Notes: generated from the sequence alone by a model not told the origin. Positions 52,510-64,000 are shown, counted from the stretch's first letter. The stretch is 64,000 nt of DNA from Nocardia sp. MH4 (GCF_019266065.1 NZ_LPNR01000111.1:1-64000); one strand, 5' to 3'. Made by a program: numbers and translations.

Positions 52510-52883
52510 GTCACCGGGCGCGGAGTCGGCGCGTCCTCGGGTTGCGGTTGCTGCCACGGCCAGCGGCCGGTGAGCTCGAGCTCCAGCGAATAGCTCAGGA
52601 ACGTCCGGACCAGCACGATCAGCGCCAAGACCCCCACACTGGTGAACGTGGGTGCGATGGCGACGGTTCGGATGATGTCGGCGGCGACCAGGAATTCCAG
52701 CCCGAGCAGGATGGCTCGGCCGAGGCCGCGCCGGTAGACCCGGTAGGCGAGGTCGAACTCCGTGTGCCCGGCCAGCGCACGGAGGAACTTGACGGTCCCG
52801 ACGAGCCCGCCGATGACGATCGCCGCCACGCCGGCGCCGTCGAGCGCCTGACCCGCGGTCTCGATGATCTCGGTGAACTCCAC
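52506..52883 (-). CDS. DUF1622 membrane protein
   Basis: 125 residues from GTG 52883, which has GGAGGG 8 bp upstream; a GTG three codons earlier is less well spaced. Three hydrophobic stretches: ALDGAGVAAIVIGGLVGTV, AILLGLEFLVAADIIRTVAI and SVGVLALIVLVRTFLSYSLE. RRGLGRAILLGLEFLVAADI is the DUF1622 signature. Function unknown. The C-terminal 20 residues are Pro/Gln-rich. Confidence 0.85.
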   Translation of the reverse strand: MEFTEIIETAGQALDGAGVAAIVIGGLVGTVKFLRALAGHTEFDLAYRVYRRGLGRAILLGLEFLVAADIIRTVAIAPTFTSVGVLALIVLVRTFLSYSLELELTGRWPWQQPQPEDAPTPRPVT

Positions 52884-52996
52884 ACCAACCACCCTCCGTC
52901 CGCACTACGGCTCCAGAGGAAACGCTACGCCGCGCGCGGGCGTGCGCGGGGGCCGACACTCGGTGCCGCCCAGGGTCGGCGGCAGCGCCGCGCCGG

Positions 52997-54628
52997 TCAG
53001 CGGCTGCCCTGCACCCCGGGCGTGACGGCCTCGATGAGGGCGACGGCCTGGTCGAACGGGATGTCGTCCACCAGGTAGGCCTTCTTGCCCGCCGCGGTCG
53101 CCGCGACGACGGTCGCCAGCCCGGCCCGCCGCTGCCAGTAGGTCCGGCGGATGGTCCAGCCGATGATGCCCGGTGCCTCCAGACAGTCGCGATTGCGGTC
53201 GAGGCTGCCGCGCCGGGTGATCAGCCAGGTCGGTCCGGTGCTGCCGGGCAGCACCCGATGGCCGAGGCTGCGGTAGCGGTCCTCGGCGAGCGCGGCCATG
53301 ATCGCGGCGAACACCACCGGCAGGCCCCAGAGCCAGCCCGGCAGCGGGCCGAAGCTCAGGGCGATGGCGAGCAGCACGACGACCAGCCCGCCGACCGGCC
53401 ACGCCGCCTTGGTGTAGCGGCGCCGCCGCGCCGCCGGACCGTGCCGCATCAGCTCGATCGTGCCCAGGGCGGTGCCGGTGATCGGTTGCGGTGCCGCCTG
53501 TGTCGTCGACGACGGCGACGCGGCTGACGTGGGCCGGGACGGCTCGGCACCGGAATCCGGTGGTGCCGGGTCGGCGTCGAGCGGCCCGTCGGGCTTGCGG
53601 CGGGTGCGCAGCAGTTCGTCGAGGGTGCGTTCGACCGCGGTCCGCGGCGCCTGCGGCAGGATCTTCTGTCGTGGGTTCTCCCCGGTCATGATCATCTCCA
53701 GCTGCGCGGCCTTGGCGGCGCGCAGCAGCAGCGGATCGTTGAGCGTCGCGCCGCGGAACCGGGCCAGGTCCAGGGTGATCTGGCGGGTGGTGAACAGGCC
53801 GTGGCGCAGGTGCAGGGTGGCGCCGTTGTCGATGACCCTGAGCCCGAACCAGGTCGCGAGGTACTGGGCGCAGGCGGCCAGGCTCACCAGCGCCACCGAC
53901 AGCAGCGTCAGTCCGGTGATGACGATCGCGACGATGGGCGGGCTGTCGTCGTCGAGGTGCTGCACGGCGGGTGATTCCGACAGGATGTCGATGAGCCCGT
54001 ACTGCGCGCCGAGGCCCGCGATCGGCGCGACGACGGCCAGCCCGGTCAGCGACAGCGGCGCGTAGCGCACCCACGCGGCCCGCCAGTGCCCGATCTCGAC
54101 CCCCGATTCGGCGGCGGCGTCGTGCGGTGCGACATGCGGGACGCCCGGTGACTCCGGCTGGTCGGTGGGGAATTGCCCGGTGTGCGAGAGCAATTCGGCC
54201 CGCAGCGCGGGGATACGGCTGGTGTCGAGCGCGTCGAGCTTGAACTCCTCGCCCTTGTCGGTCTGCTTGCCGGTGCCGATCGCCAGCACCGCCAGCCCGA
54301 GCGCGCGGTGCAGCAGCGGCGCTTCCACGTCCACCGAACGGATCCGCGGGCGCGGCACCGACAGGGTCCGGCGCTGCACGATCCCGCTGCGCAGCTGCAC
54401 GTGATCGGCGTCGATGCGGTAGGAGGTGGTGAACCAGCGCGCGACGCCGAACCCCGCGACCAGGGTCACCGGGATCAGGCTCCAGAGCGGATTGCCGCTG
54501 GTGGTGCCGACGATGATCGAACCGAGCAGCACCGGAATGTATTTCATGATCTCGTTGATCGGATAGACCATGAGCATGCGCGGGTCGAGCCGCTGCCACT
54601 CGGCCTGCGGCGCGGGCGGGGTGCTCAC
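52997..54628 (-). CDS. PH-domain (YdbS/YdbT-like) membrane protein
   Basis: 543 residues with three bPH2/DUF304 modules separated by pairs of hydrophobic helices. Modules begin RIDADHVQLRSGIVQRRTLSVPRPRI, GATLHLRHGLFTTRQITLDLARFRG and HRVLPGSTGPTWLITRRGSLDRNRD (partial citations). A disordered Pro/Ser/Ala linker lies near residues 340-390. YdbT-like proteins are of uncertain function, linked to envelope stress or phospholipid sensing in Bacillus. GTG 54628 overlaps the stop of the partner gene (GTGA), so the pair is translationally coupled. Confidence 0.85.
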   Translation of the reverse strand: MSTPPAPQAEWQRLDPRMLMVYPINEIMKYIPVLLGSIIVGTTSGNPLWSLIPVTLVAGFGVARWFTTSYRIDADHVQLRSGIVQRRTLSVPRPRIRSVDVEAPLLHRALGLAVLAIGTGKQTDKGEEFKLDALDTSRIPALRAELLSHTGQFPTDQPESPGVPHVAPHDAAAESGVEIGHWRAAWVRYAPLSLTGLAVVAPIAGLGAQYGLIDILSESPAVQHLDDDSPPIVAIVITGLTLLSVALVSLAACAQYLATWFGLRVIDNGATLHLRHGLFTTRQITLDLARFRGATLNDPLLLRAAKAAQLEMIMTGENPRQKILPQAPRTAVERTLDELLRTRRKPDGPLDADPAPPDSGAEPSRPTSAASPSSTTQAAPQPITGTALGTIELMRHGPAARRRRYTKAAWPVGGLVVVLLAIALSFGPLPGWLWGLPVVFAAIMAALAEDRYRSLGHRVLPGSTGPTWLITRRGSLDRNRDCLEAPGIIGWTIRRTYWQRRAGLATVVAATAAGKKAYLVDDIPFDQAVALIEAVTPGVQGSR

Positions 54629-55125
54629 GTGGCATCCCCGCGGTGCTGGGCGGCGATGGCGGCCAGCCGGGCCACGGTCTGTTCGGCGACCGGGAGATCC
54701 AGCGCGCTGATCTTCACCGCGCCCGCCGAGGACGCCGTGGTCACGGTGACCGTGGCCAGCCCGAGCATCCGCTCCAGCGGCCCGCGCTCGGTGTCGACGG
54801 TCTGCACCCGCGAGATCGGCGCGACCCGCGACTCCTGGTCCAGCCACCCGACCCGGGTGTACACGGCCTCGTCGGTGACCTCCCAGCGATGTACCGCGTA
54901 GCGCCACAGTGGCACCACGACCACCCCGAGCACCGCGCACGCGACGACGAGCACGGCCGCGACCAGCTGCCACCCGCGCCGGTCGGCGTCGAGCAGCGCC
55001 CACCCGACGAGCACCACGCACAGCACCGCGACCGCGATCGCGTTCTCCAGCGCCCACAGCAGCTTGGCCTTGGCACTCGGACGCCAGGCCGGTTCGGCCA
55101 GAATGGTGGAACGCGGCAGCGACAT
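54625..55125 (-). CDS. PH-domain (YdbS-like) membrane protein, partner of the following gene
   Basis: 166 residues. Two hydrophobic helices (LENAIAVAVLCVVLVGWALL and LVAAVLVVACAVLGVVVVPL) are followed by a bPH2 module: WEVTDEAVYTRVGWLDQESRVAPISRVQTVDTERGPLERMLGLATV (ends cited). ATG 55125 starts the reading frame. Small plus large PH-membrane proteins are a conserved pair in actinobacteria and firmicutes (ydbS-ydbT). Divergent from fbiC across 148 bp. Confidence 0.87.
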   Translation of the reverse strand: MSLPRSTILAEPAWRPSAKAKLLWALENAIAVAVLCVVLVGWALLDADRRGWQLVAAVLVVACAVLGVVVVPLWRYAVHRWEVTDEAVYTRVGWLDQESRVAPISRVQTVDTERGPLERMLGLATVTVTTASSAGAVKISALDLPVAEQTVARLAAIAAQHRGDAT

Positions 55126-55273
55126 GAGGCCATGGTTGCATGCGCGGCCGGTGAGTTCACCCCCTCGGGAATACGCGGGGTCGTGCGGAGGGTTGTCGTG
55201 CGACGAGGACGACAAACTCGTGCCCGTCCGGGCTCGTGACCAGCCGACCGCACGTTCGGGAAAGAAGTAGCGC

Positions 55274-57874
<2,601 letters not shown>

Positions 57875-57935
57875 TCCCGAATCCAGGGCCCGATACGCCG
57901 GAGGGAAAGAGTGATCGGCTGATCGAGAGTGTGAG

Positions 57936-57954
57936 TTAGGGCAGGCTGACCTGG
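57936..57954. promoter_or_regulatory. Iron-box-like (DtxR/IdeR) sequence upstream of fdxC
   Basis: TTAGGGCAGGCTGACCTGG matches 14 of 19 positions of the IdeR/DtxR box TTAGGTTAGGCTAACCTAA as I remember the consensus. It lies 77 bp before the fdxC start, a suitable promoter position. Iron control of a ferredoxin is plausible but not established here. Confidence 0.35.
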
Positions 57955-58030
57955 GACTGAGGTGCGGTCTCGGGATAGGGTTTCGGTGGCGGAGTACCAC
58001 CGCAGGTGAGGACAGACTAGGAGAACGGCA

Positions 58031-58354
58031 GTGCCGTACATCATCGCTGAACCGTGCGTTGACGTGAAGGACAAGGCGTGCATCGAGGAATGCCCCGTGG
58101 ATTGCATCTACGAGGGTGGCCGCATGCTCTACATCCAACCCGACGAGTGCGTTGACTGTGGTGCGTGTGAGCCGGTCTGCCCGGTGGAGGCGATCTTCTA
58201 CGAGGACGACACCCCGGACCAGTGGAGCGGCTACATCAACGCCAATGTCGACTTCTTCGACGAGCTCGGTTCCCCCGGCGGCGCCACCAAAGTGGGCAAG
58301 GTCGACTTCGACCCGGCCTTCATCAAGGCGCTGCCCCCCATGGCAGAAGAATGA
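58031..58354 (+). CDS. fdxC: 7Fe ferredoxin FdxC
   Basis: 107 residues. Eight cysteines: Cys9, Cys17, Cys21 and Cys25 in the N-terminal half and C40-x2-C43-x2-C46-x3-C50, the pattern of seven-iron ferredoxins with one [3Fe-4S] and one [4Fe-4S] cluster. It probably delivers electrons to FbiC or to other redox enzymes. GTG 58031. The stop overlaps dapC (ATGA), so the two are coupled, as in mycobacteria. Confidence 0.94.
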   Translation: MPYIIAEPCVDVKDKACIEECPVDCIYEGGRMLYIQPDECVDCGACEPVCPVEAIFYEDDTPDQWSGYINANVDFFDELGSPGGATKVGKVDFDPAFIKALPPMAEE

Positions 58355-59442
58355 GGGTCAGCAGCCTGCTGCCCGATTTTCCCTGGGACACGATCGCCGC
58401 GGTCAAGGAGAAGGCGGCCACGCATCCCGGCGGGCTCGTCGACCTCTCGGTCGGCACGCCGGTCGACCCGGTCGATCCGCTGATCCAGGCGGCGCTGGGG
58501 TCGGTGGCCGAGGTACCCGGATACCCGACCACGCACGGCACCCCTGAGCTGCGCGCCGCCGCCGTGGCGGCGCTGGCGCGCCGGTTCGGGATCACCGGCG
58601 TCGATCCGGGCGCCGTGCTGCCGGTGATCGGCACCAAGGAGCTCATCGCCGGTCTGCCGCGTCTGCTCGGGCTGGGCTCGGAGGATCTGGTCGTGATTCC
58701 CGAGATCGCGTACCCGACCTACGAGGTCGGCGTGCTGCTGGCGGGGGCGAAGCCGTGGCGCGCGGACGGGCTCACCCAGATCGGCCCGCAGAAGCCCGCG
58801 CTGATCTTCGTGAACTCGCCGTCGAACCCGACCGGCAAGGTGCTCGGGATCGAGCATCTGCGCAAGGTGGTCGCGTTCGCCCGCGAGCGCGGCGCGATCG
58901 TCGCCTCCGACGAGTGCTACCTGGGTCTGACCTGGGAGGGCGAGGCGGTCTCGATTCTCGACCCGCGCGTGTGCGACGGCGACCACACCGGTCTGCTGGC
59001 GATCCACTCGCTGTCGAAGACCTCGAATCTCGCCAGCTACCGCGCCGGCTTCGTCGCGGGCGATCCGGAGCTGGTCGCCGAACTGCTCGAGGTGCGCAAG
59101 CACTCGGGCATGATGCTGCCGTTCCCGATCCAGGCGGCGATGACCGCCGCGCTGAGCGACGACGAGCACGAGGCGCGCCAGCGCGAGCGCTACCGCGCCC
59201 GTCGCGAGATCCTGCGAAAGGCATTGCAGGAGGCCGGTTTCCGCATCGACTTCTCCGACGCCGGGCTGTACCTGTGGGTCACCCGCGGGGAGTCGTGCCG
59301 GCGCACCCTGGACTGGCTCGCCGAGCGTGGAATCCTCGCCGCGCCCGGTGATTTCTACGGCCCGCGCTCGCCGGAACATGTGCGCATCGCGCTCACCGCG
59401 ACCGACGAACGGGTGGCCGCCGCGGCCGAACGGCTGGCCTGA
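58351..59442 (+). CDS. dapC: Succinyldiaminopimelate transaminase DapC
   Basis: This PLP-dependent aminotransferase converts N-succinyl-2-amino-6-oxopimelate to N-succinyl-L,L-diaminopimelate in lysine and peptidoglycan biosynthesis. 363 residues. SVGTPVDPVDPLIQ near the N-terminus, PLP-binding NSPSNPTGKVL and the Schiff-base lysine in SLSKTSNLASYRAGF (Lys223) are clear. C-terminal RIALTATDERV is typical for class I aminotransferases. ATG 58351 overlaps the fdxC stop. A terminator hairpin follows. Confidence 0.9.
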   Translation: MRVSSLLPDFPWDTIAAVKEKAATHPGGLVDLSVGTPVDPVDPLIQAALGSVAEVPGYPTTHGTPELRAAAVAALARRFGITGVDPGAVLPVIGTKELIAGLPRLLGLGSEDLVVIPEIAYPTYEVGVLLAGAKPWRADGLTQIGPQKPALIFVNSPSNPTGKVLGIEHLRKVVAFARERGAIVASDECYLGLTWEGEAVSILDPRVCDGDHTGLLAIHSLSKTSNLASYRAGFVAGDPELVAELLEVRKHSGMMLPFPIQAAMTAALSDDEHEARQRERYRARREILRKALQEAGFRIDFSDAGLYLWVTRGESCRRTLDWLAERGILAAPGDFYGPRSPEHVRIALTATDERVAAAAERLA

Positions 59443-59456
59443 CCCACCGCTTCCGC

Positions 59457-59486
59457 AAACCCCGGGCACCCGCGTGCCCGGGGTTT
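59457..59486 (+). terminator. Perfect 13-bp hairpin after dapC
   Basis: AAACCCCGGGCAC (59457-59469) pairs with GTGCCCGGGGTTT (59474-59486) around CCGC, followed by CGTTTGTT. It ends the fdxC-dapC transcript 15 bp past the stop. Confidence 0.85.
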
Positions 59487-59551
59487 CGTTTGTTCGAAAC
59501 GCGGTTGTTTCACTGAAAGTCTCGGTATAACAGGTTCTCATTGCAGTCTCG

Positions 59552-61207
59552 ATGAGGAGCCGCTCGGTGCGTGAATTCTTGTATGAAAAGCCAGGTCAGT
59601 ACCAATACACCGGGGGTATTTCGCGCCGCGGGTTCCTAGCTGCAACAGGTTTCACGCTAGGGGCGGCCGTGCTGGCGAGTCGCGCGGTCGCCGCGGCGGC
59701 GCCCGCGGCCGACGGTGACAAGGTACCCGCCCTGGTGATCGGCAGCGGGTACGGCGGATCGGTCGCCGCGCTGCGCCTGGCCCAGGCAGGCGTCGACGTC
59801 CTCGTCGCCGAGATGGGCATGTCCTGGACGAAACCCGGGCCCGACGGCGACATCTTCTGTCCGGTCCTGAAGCCCGACGGCCGGTCCTACTGGCTGCGCG
59901 AGACCACCGATCAGCCGGTGGGGTACTTCATGGGCGGGTCCTACAACAAGGACATCGACCGCTACACCGGCGTGCTCGACTCCGAGGGCTTCGGTGGCAT
60001 CCGGGTCTACCAGGGCCGCGGCGTCGGCGGCGGCTCGCTGGTCAACGGCGGCATGGCGGTGACGCCCAAGCGGGAGAACTTCGGCGCCATCCTGCCCTCG
60101 GTGAATGCCGACGAGATGTACGCCACCTACTACCCACGCGCCAACAGCGCGCTCGGAGTCAACACCATCGACCAGAACTGGTTCGAGTCGGCCGAGTGCT
60201 ACCAGTTCGCGCGGGTCGGCCGCAAACATGCCGAAAGATCCGGTTTCGGCTGGACTTTCGTGCCCAACGTCTACGACTTCGAGTACATGAAGAAGGAACA
60301 GGCGAACACGGTGCGCCGCTCCGCGCTGGCGGGTGAGGTGATCTACGGCAACAACGCGGGCAAGCGCTCGCTGGACAAGACCTACCTGGCGGCGGCCACC
60401 GGCACCGGCAAGGTGACCATCGCCGCCCAGCACATGGTCACCTCGGTGACGCCCAGCGGCAGCGGCTACGAGGTGGAGATGGCCGTGATCGACACCCAGG
60501 GCCGGACCACCTCGACCAAGAAGGTCGTCGCGGACCGCGTGTTCTTCGCGGCGGGCAGCGTCGGTACCAGCAAGCTGCTGGTCGCGCTGAAAGCCAAAGG
60601 GCAGCTGCGCAATCTGTCCGACGCGGTGGGGCAGAAGTGGGGCAACAACGGCAATGTCATGGTCGGCCGGGCCAACCACATGTGGGACGCCACCGGCAGT
60701 CTGCAGTCGGCCATGCCCTGCCTCGGCATCGACAACTGGGCCGACGCGGGCGGTCCGGCCTTCGCCGAGGTCGCGCCGTTCCCGTCCGGCATCGAGACCT
60801 ATGTCAGCCTGTACCTGGCGATCACGAAGAACCCGAACCGGGGCAAATTCACCTTCAACTCCGGCACCGGCAAGGTGGATCTGAACTGGCAGACCGCCTG
60901 GAACCAGTCCTCGATCGACGCGGCCAAGCGGATCTTCGACAAGATCAACAAGAAGGAGGGCACGATCTACCGGACCGATCTGTTCGGCGTCTACAAGACC
61001 TGGGGTGACGACTTCACCTATCACCCGCTGGGCGGTTGCGTGCTCAACGAGGCCACCGACAATTACGGTCGCCTGCACGGCTATCCGGGCCTCTACGTCA
61101 TCGACGGCGCGTTGATTCCCGGCAATACCAGCGTGAATCCGTTCGTCACCATCACCGCGCTGGCCGAGCGCAATATCGAGCGGATCATCGCCGACGATCT
61201 GCGCTGA
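59552..61207 (+). CDS. Tat-exported cholesterol-oxidase-type GMC flavoenzyme
   Basis: 551 residues. The Tat signal SRRGFLAATGFTLG leads to a signal core ending near AVAAAAPAADG. FAD binding: VIGSGYGGSVAALRLAQAG. The GMC features YQGRGVGGGSLVNGG, YHPLGGCVL (His491) and the terminal PGNTSVNPFVTITALAERN match the non-covalent FAD cholesterol oxidase (ChoD/ChoA-like) group, where an equivalent His and Asn act in sterol oxidation. It probably oxidises and isomerises sterols outside the cell. Start: GTG or ATG 59552. Alone in its transcript. Confidence 0.85.
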   Translation: MRSRSVREFLYEKPGQYQYTGGISRRGFLAATGFTLGAAVLASRAVAAAAPAADGDKVPALVIGSGYGGSVAALRLAQAGVDVLVAEMGMSWTKPGPDGDIFCPVLKPDGRSYWLRETTDQPVGYFMGGSYNKDIDRYTGVLDSEGFGGIRVYQGRGVGGGSLVNGGMAVTPKRENFGAILPSVNADEMYATYYPRANSALGVNTIDQNWFESAECYQFARVGRKHAERSGFGWTFVPNVYDFEYMKKEQANTVRRSALAGEVIYGNNAGKRSLDKTYLAAATGTGKVTIAAQHMVTSVTPSGSGYEVEMAVIDTQGRTTSTKKVVADRVFFAAGSVGTSKLLVALKAKGQLRNLSDAVGQKWGNNGNVMVGRANHMWDATGSLQSAMPCLGIDNWADAGGPAFAEVAPFPSGIETYVSLYLAITKNPNRGKFTFNSGTGKVDLNWQTAWNQSSIDAAKRIFDKINKKEGTIYRTDLFGVYKTWGDDFTYHPLGGCVLNEATDNYGRLHGYPGLYVIDGALIPGNTSVNPFVTITALAERNIERIIADDLR

Positions 61208-61256
61208 TCTCGCGTTCCGGCTGCCGGATCGGCTAGGGTCCGGCAGTCGGAGCGGT

Positions 61257-62987
61257 ATGGGATCGAAAGGCTCGTCACGGATGCACGGGGTGGAATTCGG
61301 CGCGGGTACGGTCTTCGCCGGGTATCGGATCGAACGGCTGCTCGGCCGGGGTGGGATGGGAACCGTCTACCTGGCGGCGCATCCGCGGCTGCCGCGTCAG
61401 GTGGCGCTGAAACTACTGAATCGCGAACTGTCGTCGGACCCGGAGGTGCGCGGGCGGTTCGAACGCGAGGCCGATGTGTCGGCGCACCTGGACCATCCCG
61501 GCATCGTGTCGGTGCTCGACCGCGGCGTCGAGGACGGGCTGATGTGGATCTCCATGCAGTACGTCGACGGCACCGACGCGTCGGTGTTCCGGAATTCGCC
61601 GGTGGCACCCGCGCGCGCGATCGACATCGTCGCCCAGACCGCCGAGGCGCTGGACTACGCCCACGAGCGCGGGGTTCTGCACCGGGATGTGAAGCCCGCC
61701 AACATCTTGCTGGCCGCCGCCCGCACCGGCGACCGTGTGCTGCTCACCGACTTCGGCATCGCCCGCCTGCGCGGTGACGCTCGCCAGCTGACCCGCACCG
61801 GGGCCTTCCTGGCCACCCTCGCCTATGCCTCCCCGGAGCAGCTCTCCGGCGCGCCGGTGGACCACCGCTCCGACCAGTACTCCCTGGGCTGCACCCTGTT
61901 CACCCTGCTGACCGGCGAAAGTCCGTTCCCCGCCGACAATCCCGGCGCGGTGGTGGCCGCGCACCTGAGCAAGCCGGTGCCGCGCGCGTCCGCGACGGTG
62001 CCGACCCTGCCGCCCGGGATCGATGCCGTGATCGCCCGGGCGCTCGCCAAGGACCCGGCCGAAAGGTTCGGCAGCTGTGCGGAGTTCGCGCAGGCGGCGG
62101 TGGATGCGCTGGGTGGCGTGACCGGCGCGTCGGCACAGCCGTCGGCCACGTCCGCGCCGAATCATCCAGTGCTGTCGGCCCTTGCGCCGGCGGCGCATGC
62201 GCCGGCATCGCAGGGGGTGCGCGCTCCCGGTCCGGGAGGTTCGGCGCCGCAGCGAGCCGGCGCATTGCCGACGTCGAGCTCGACGGCGACCCTGGTGACG
62301 GCGCCACCTTCTGGAGCCCGGCCGCCGATCGCCGGTGGCCCCGGCTGGAGCGCGGGACCGCCCGGCTACGGCTCGTATCCGGCCGCGCGATCCGCCTCAC
62401 CGCGCAAGGCGGTGTCGTCGCGCTGGCGCGCGCTCGCGGTCGCCCTGCTGGTCCTGGCCATGGTCGCCGGTATCGGCGTGGTCGGGATCGGCGCGATCTA
62501 CTGGAAGTTCGTGCGACCCGGCCGGATCGCGCCGCCGCCGGTGGCGTCGTGGGGCGAGCACCGCTCGCTGCTCTACGACTTCTCCCAGATCCTGCCGAAG
62601 GACCCGACCGCCACCGGCTGGTCGGAATCGACGTGTTTCGCCACGGGCGCGCTGGTCGTGCACACCGGTGATCCGGTGCCGATCCGGCAGATCACCTGCA
62701 CCGACTCCCAGGGCGTCACCTCCTGGTACACCCAGTACGCCACGTCCGCCGACGCGGACGCCTATCTCGACCGGCACGCCACGGCGGACCCCACGACCAC
62801 CCGTGGCGCCGCCGTCGGCGCCAACGCCACCGTCACGGCCTGGCGTCCCCGCGCCGGTGAGCCGTTCACCCTCGCGGTGCGCCGTGCCGTCGACGGCGTC
62901 GGCCAGCCGGTCATCGTCGAGGTCGCCGCGCCCGGCGGCTCGTTCGAATCGACCCAGCTCAACTGGTACCTGTGGGCGCCGCTGTAG
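61257..62987 (+). CDS. Membrane Ser/Thr protein kinase (PknB-like)
   Basis: 576 residues from ATG 61257; ATG 61281 is also possible. Kinase domain ~20-290: glycine loop LGRGGMGTVYLA (29-40), Lys52, catalytic HRDVKPAN (142-149, Asp144), DFG 165-167 and the activation segment ending ATLAYASPEQL. A Pro/Ala/Ser-rich linker follows (~300-385), then one membrane helix at about 388-416. The ~160-residue extracytoplasmic part (SWGEHRSLLYDFSQILPKDPTATGW) has two cysteines but no PASTA repeats, so the sensed signal differs from PknB. The partner is unknown. Confidence 0.9.
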   Translation: MGSKGSSRMHGVEFGAGTVFAGYRIERLLGRGGMGTVYLAAHPRLPRQVALKLLNRELSSDPEVRGRFEREADVSAHLDHPGIVSVLDRGVEDGLMWISMQYVDGTDASVFRNSPVAPARAIDIVAQTAEALDYAHERGVLHRDVKPANILLAAARTGDRVLLTDFGIARLRGDARQLTRTGAFLATLAYASPEQLSGAPVDHRSDQYSLGCTLFTLLTGESPFPADNPGAVVAAHLSKPVPRASATVPTLPPGIDAVIARALAKDPAERFGSCAEFAQAAVDALGGVTGASAQPSATSAPNHPVLSALAPAAHAPASQGVRAPGPGGSAPQRAGALPTSSSTATLVTAPPSGARPPIAGGPGWSAGPPGYGSYPAARSASPRKAVSSRWRALAVALLVLAMVAGIGVVGIGAIYWKFVRPGRIAPPPVASWGEHRSLLYDFSQILPKDPTATGWSESTCFATGALVVHTGDPVPIRQITCTDSQGVTSWYTQYATSADADAYLDRHATADPTTTRGAAVGANATVTAWRPRAGEPFTLAVRRAVDGVGQPVIVEVAAPGGSFESTQLNWYLWAPL

Positions 62988-63055
62988 CCATCCGCCACGC
63001 GCCGAGCGACATCTCGATCCGGGCGATCTCGGGGCCGCGGCGATAGCCTCGGAGT

Positions 63056-64000
63056 ATGGACGCTGTCACGGTGGTTCCGGTGCCCGCGAACGAGCCAGCG
63101 CAGTCGTACGCGCCGGGGACGGCGGGGCGGGAGCGGCTGCGGGCGCGGCTGGCCGAGATCGCGGGGGAGTGCGTCGACGTGCCGCTGGTGATCGGGGGAC
63201 AGGAGCGGGGCGGCGACGGTGAGCGGCACGGGATCGTGGCGCCGCACCGGCGATCGCTGGTGCTGGGGACCTACACCGACACCACGCACGAGGAGGCGAG
63301 CGACGCGATCGAGGCGGCGGTGCTGGCGGCGCCGCAGTGGCGCGACCTGTCCTTCGACGAGCGGGCCGCGGTCTTCCTGCGCGCGGCCGATCTGATGTCG
63401 GGACCGTGGCGTGAGACCGTGGCGGCGGCGACCATGCTCGGGCAGTCCAAGTCGGCGGTGCAGGCCGAGATCGACGCGCCGTGCGAGCTGGTCGACTTCT
63501 GGCGGTTCAATGTCGCCTACGCGCGGCAGATCCTCGAGGAGCAGCCGCGATCGGGGCCCGGCGTCTGGAACCGGATGGACTACCGGCCGCTGGAGGGCTT
63601 CGTCTACGCGATTACCCCGTTCAACTTCAGCGCCATCGCGGGCAATCTGCCCACCGCGCCCGCGCTGATGGGCAATACCGTGATCTGGAAGCCCGCACCC
63701 ACCCAGACCTTGGCGGCGTGGGTCACGATGCGGATCTTGATCGCGGCGGGCCTGCCGCCCGGGGTGATCAATCTGGTCACCGGCGACGGCAGGAACCTCT
63801 CCGAGATCGCGCTGTCCGATCCGCGCCTGGCCGGTATTCATTTCACCGGCTCGACCCGCACCTTCCAGCACCTGTGGCAGCAGGTCGGCGCGAATATCGG
63901 TGGCTACCACAGCTATCCGCGCCTGGTCGGGGAGACCGGCGGCAAGGACTTCATCCTGGCGCACCCCTCCGCCGATCCGGAGGCGTTGTCCACGGCCATG
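63056..64000 (+). CDS. pruA: L-glutamate gamma-semialdehyde dehydrogenase (partial, 3' end outside window)
   Basis: 315 residues are visible. The second step of proline catabolism oxidises L-glutamate-5-semialdehyde (from pyrroline-5-carboxylate) to glutamate with NAD. The N-terminus VPVPANEPAQSYAPGTAGRERL matches P5C dehydrogenase; the NAD-fold motifs FNFSAIAGNLPTAPALMGNTVIWKPA, HFTGSTRTFQHLW and GETGGKDF are typical of the PruA group. The catalytic Cys lies beyond the window edge. ATG 63056. In mycobacteria rocA is followed by the proline dehydrogenase gene. Confidence 0.9.
   Translation, partial: MDAVTVVPVPANEPAQSYAPGTAGRERLRARLAEIAGECVDVPLVIGGQERGGDGERHGIVAPHRRSLVLGTYTDTTHEEASDAIEAAVLAAPQWRDLSFDERAAVFLRAADLMSGPWRETVAAATMLGQSKSAVQAEIDAPCELVDFWRFNVAYARQILEEQPRSGPGVWNRMDYRPLEGFVYAITPFNFSAIAGNLPTAPALMGNTVIWKPAPTQTLAAWVTMRILIAAGLPPGVINLVTGDGRNLSEIALSDPRLAGIHFTGSTRTFQHLWQQVGANIGGYHSYPRLVGETGGKDFILAHPSADPEALSTAM

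Overview
The window is a high-GC actinobacterial chromosome segment, most likely Nocardia or a close relative in the Mycobacteriales. Third codon positions are strongly GC-biased, many genes start with GTG, and the gene set includes mycothiol (mshB), phosphatidylinositol mannoside (pimE, lpqW) and coenzyme F420 (fbiC) functions. Gene order follows two Mycobacterium tuberculosis segments from memory: the Rv1111c/Rv1112 (ychF) neighbourhood on the left, and pimE - phhB - typA - lpqW - mshB - Rv1171-like - fbiC - fdxC - dapC - rocA/pruA on the right. Blocks specific to this lineage lie between them.

Left part (1-16.4 kb): a partial DUF6542 membrane protein, rmuC, the sbcD-sbcC nuclease pair, a YczE-like membrane protein, an alkylation-repair operon (Ada/AlkA fusion plus Ogt), a cstA-ybdD transporter operon, an AraC-VOC pair, an NAD(P)H quinone oxidoreductase and the conserved GTPase ychF.

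Accessory island (about 16.4-25.1 kb): base composition and codon use change directly after ychF. The island holds a low-GC protein with a HEPN ribonuclease motif, a truncated methyltransferase, a small frameshifted reading frame, a NACHT NTPase with a multi-pass membrane tail, a serine recombinase lacking its catalytic N-terminus, and an AbiE-type toxin-antitoxin pair whose nucleotidyltransferase gene has a single-base frameshift. It looks like a decaying defence/mobile island. The intact HEPN and NACHT genes are the best candidates for something undescribed.

Middle part (25.1-41.3 kb): small regulators paired with enzymes or transporters (TetR/tautomerase/alcohol dehydrogenase, MarR/MFS, AraC/methyltransferase, two tandem XRE-MmyB paralogs). 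Several proteins have unusual repeats: a DoxX-like protein with twelve 11-residue repeats and a protein with 25 consecutive Ser-x-x triplets. There are also a CHAP-domain protein, a DUF1906 glycosidase-like Tat protein and a protein with an internally duplicated domain.

Right part (41.5-64 kb): cell envelope and cofactor genes (pimE, phhB, a 58-residue Cys/Lys-rich protein, typA, lpqW, mshB, amino-acid permease, fbiC, fdxC, dapC), interrupted by a TetR/MFS efflux pair and two PH-domain membrane proteins. It ends with an exported cholesterol-oxidase-type flavoenzyme, a PknB-like Ser/Thr kinase and the 5' part of a proline-catabolic aldehyde dehydrogenase. No rRNA, tRNA or CRISPR array was recognised.
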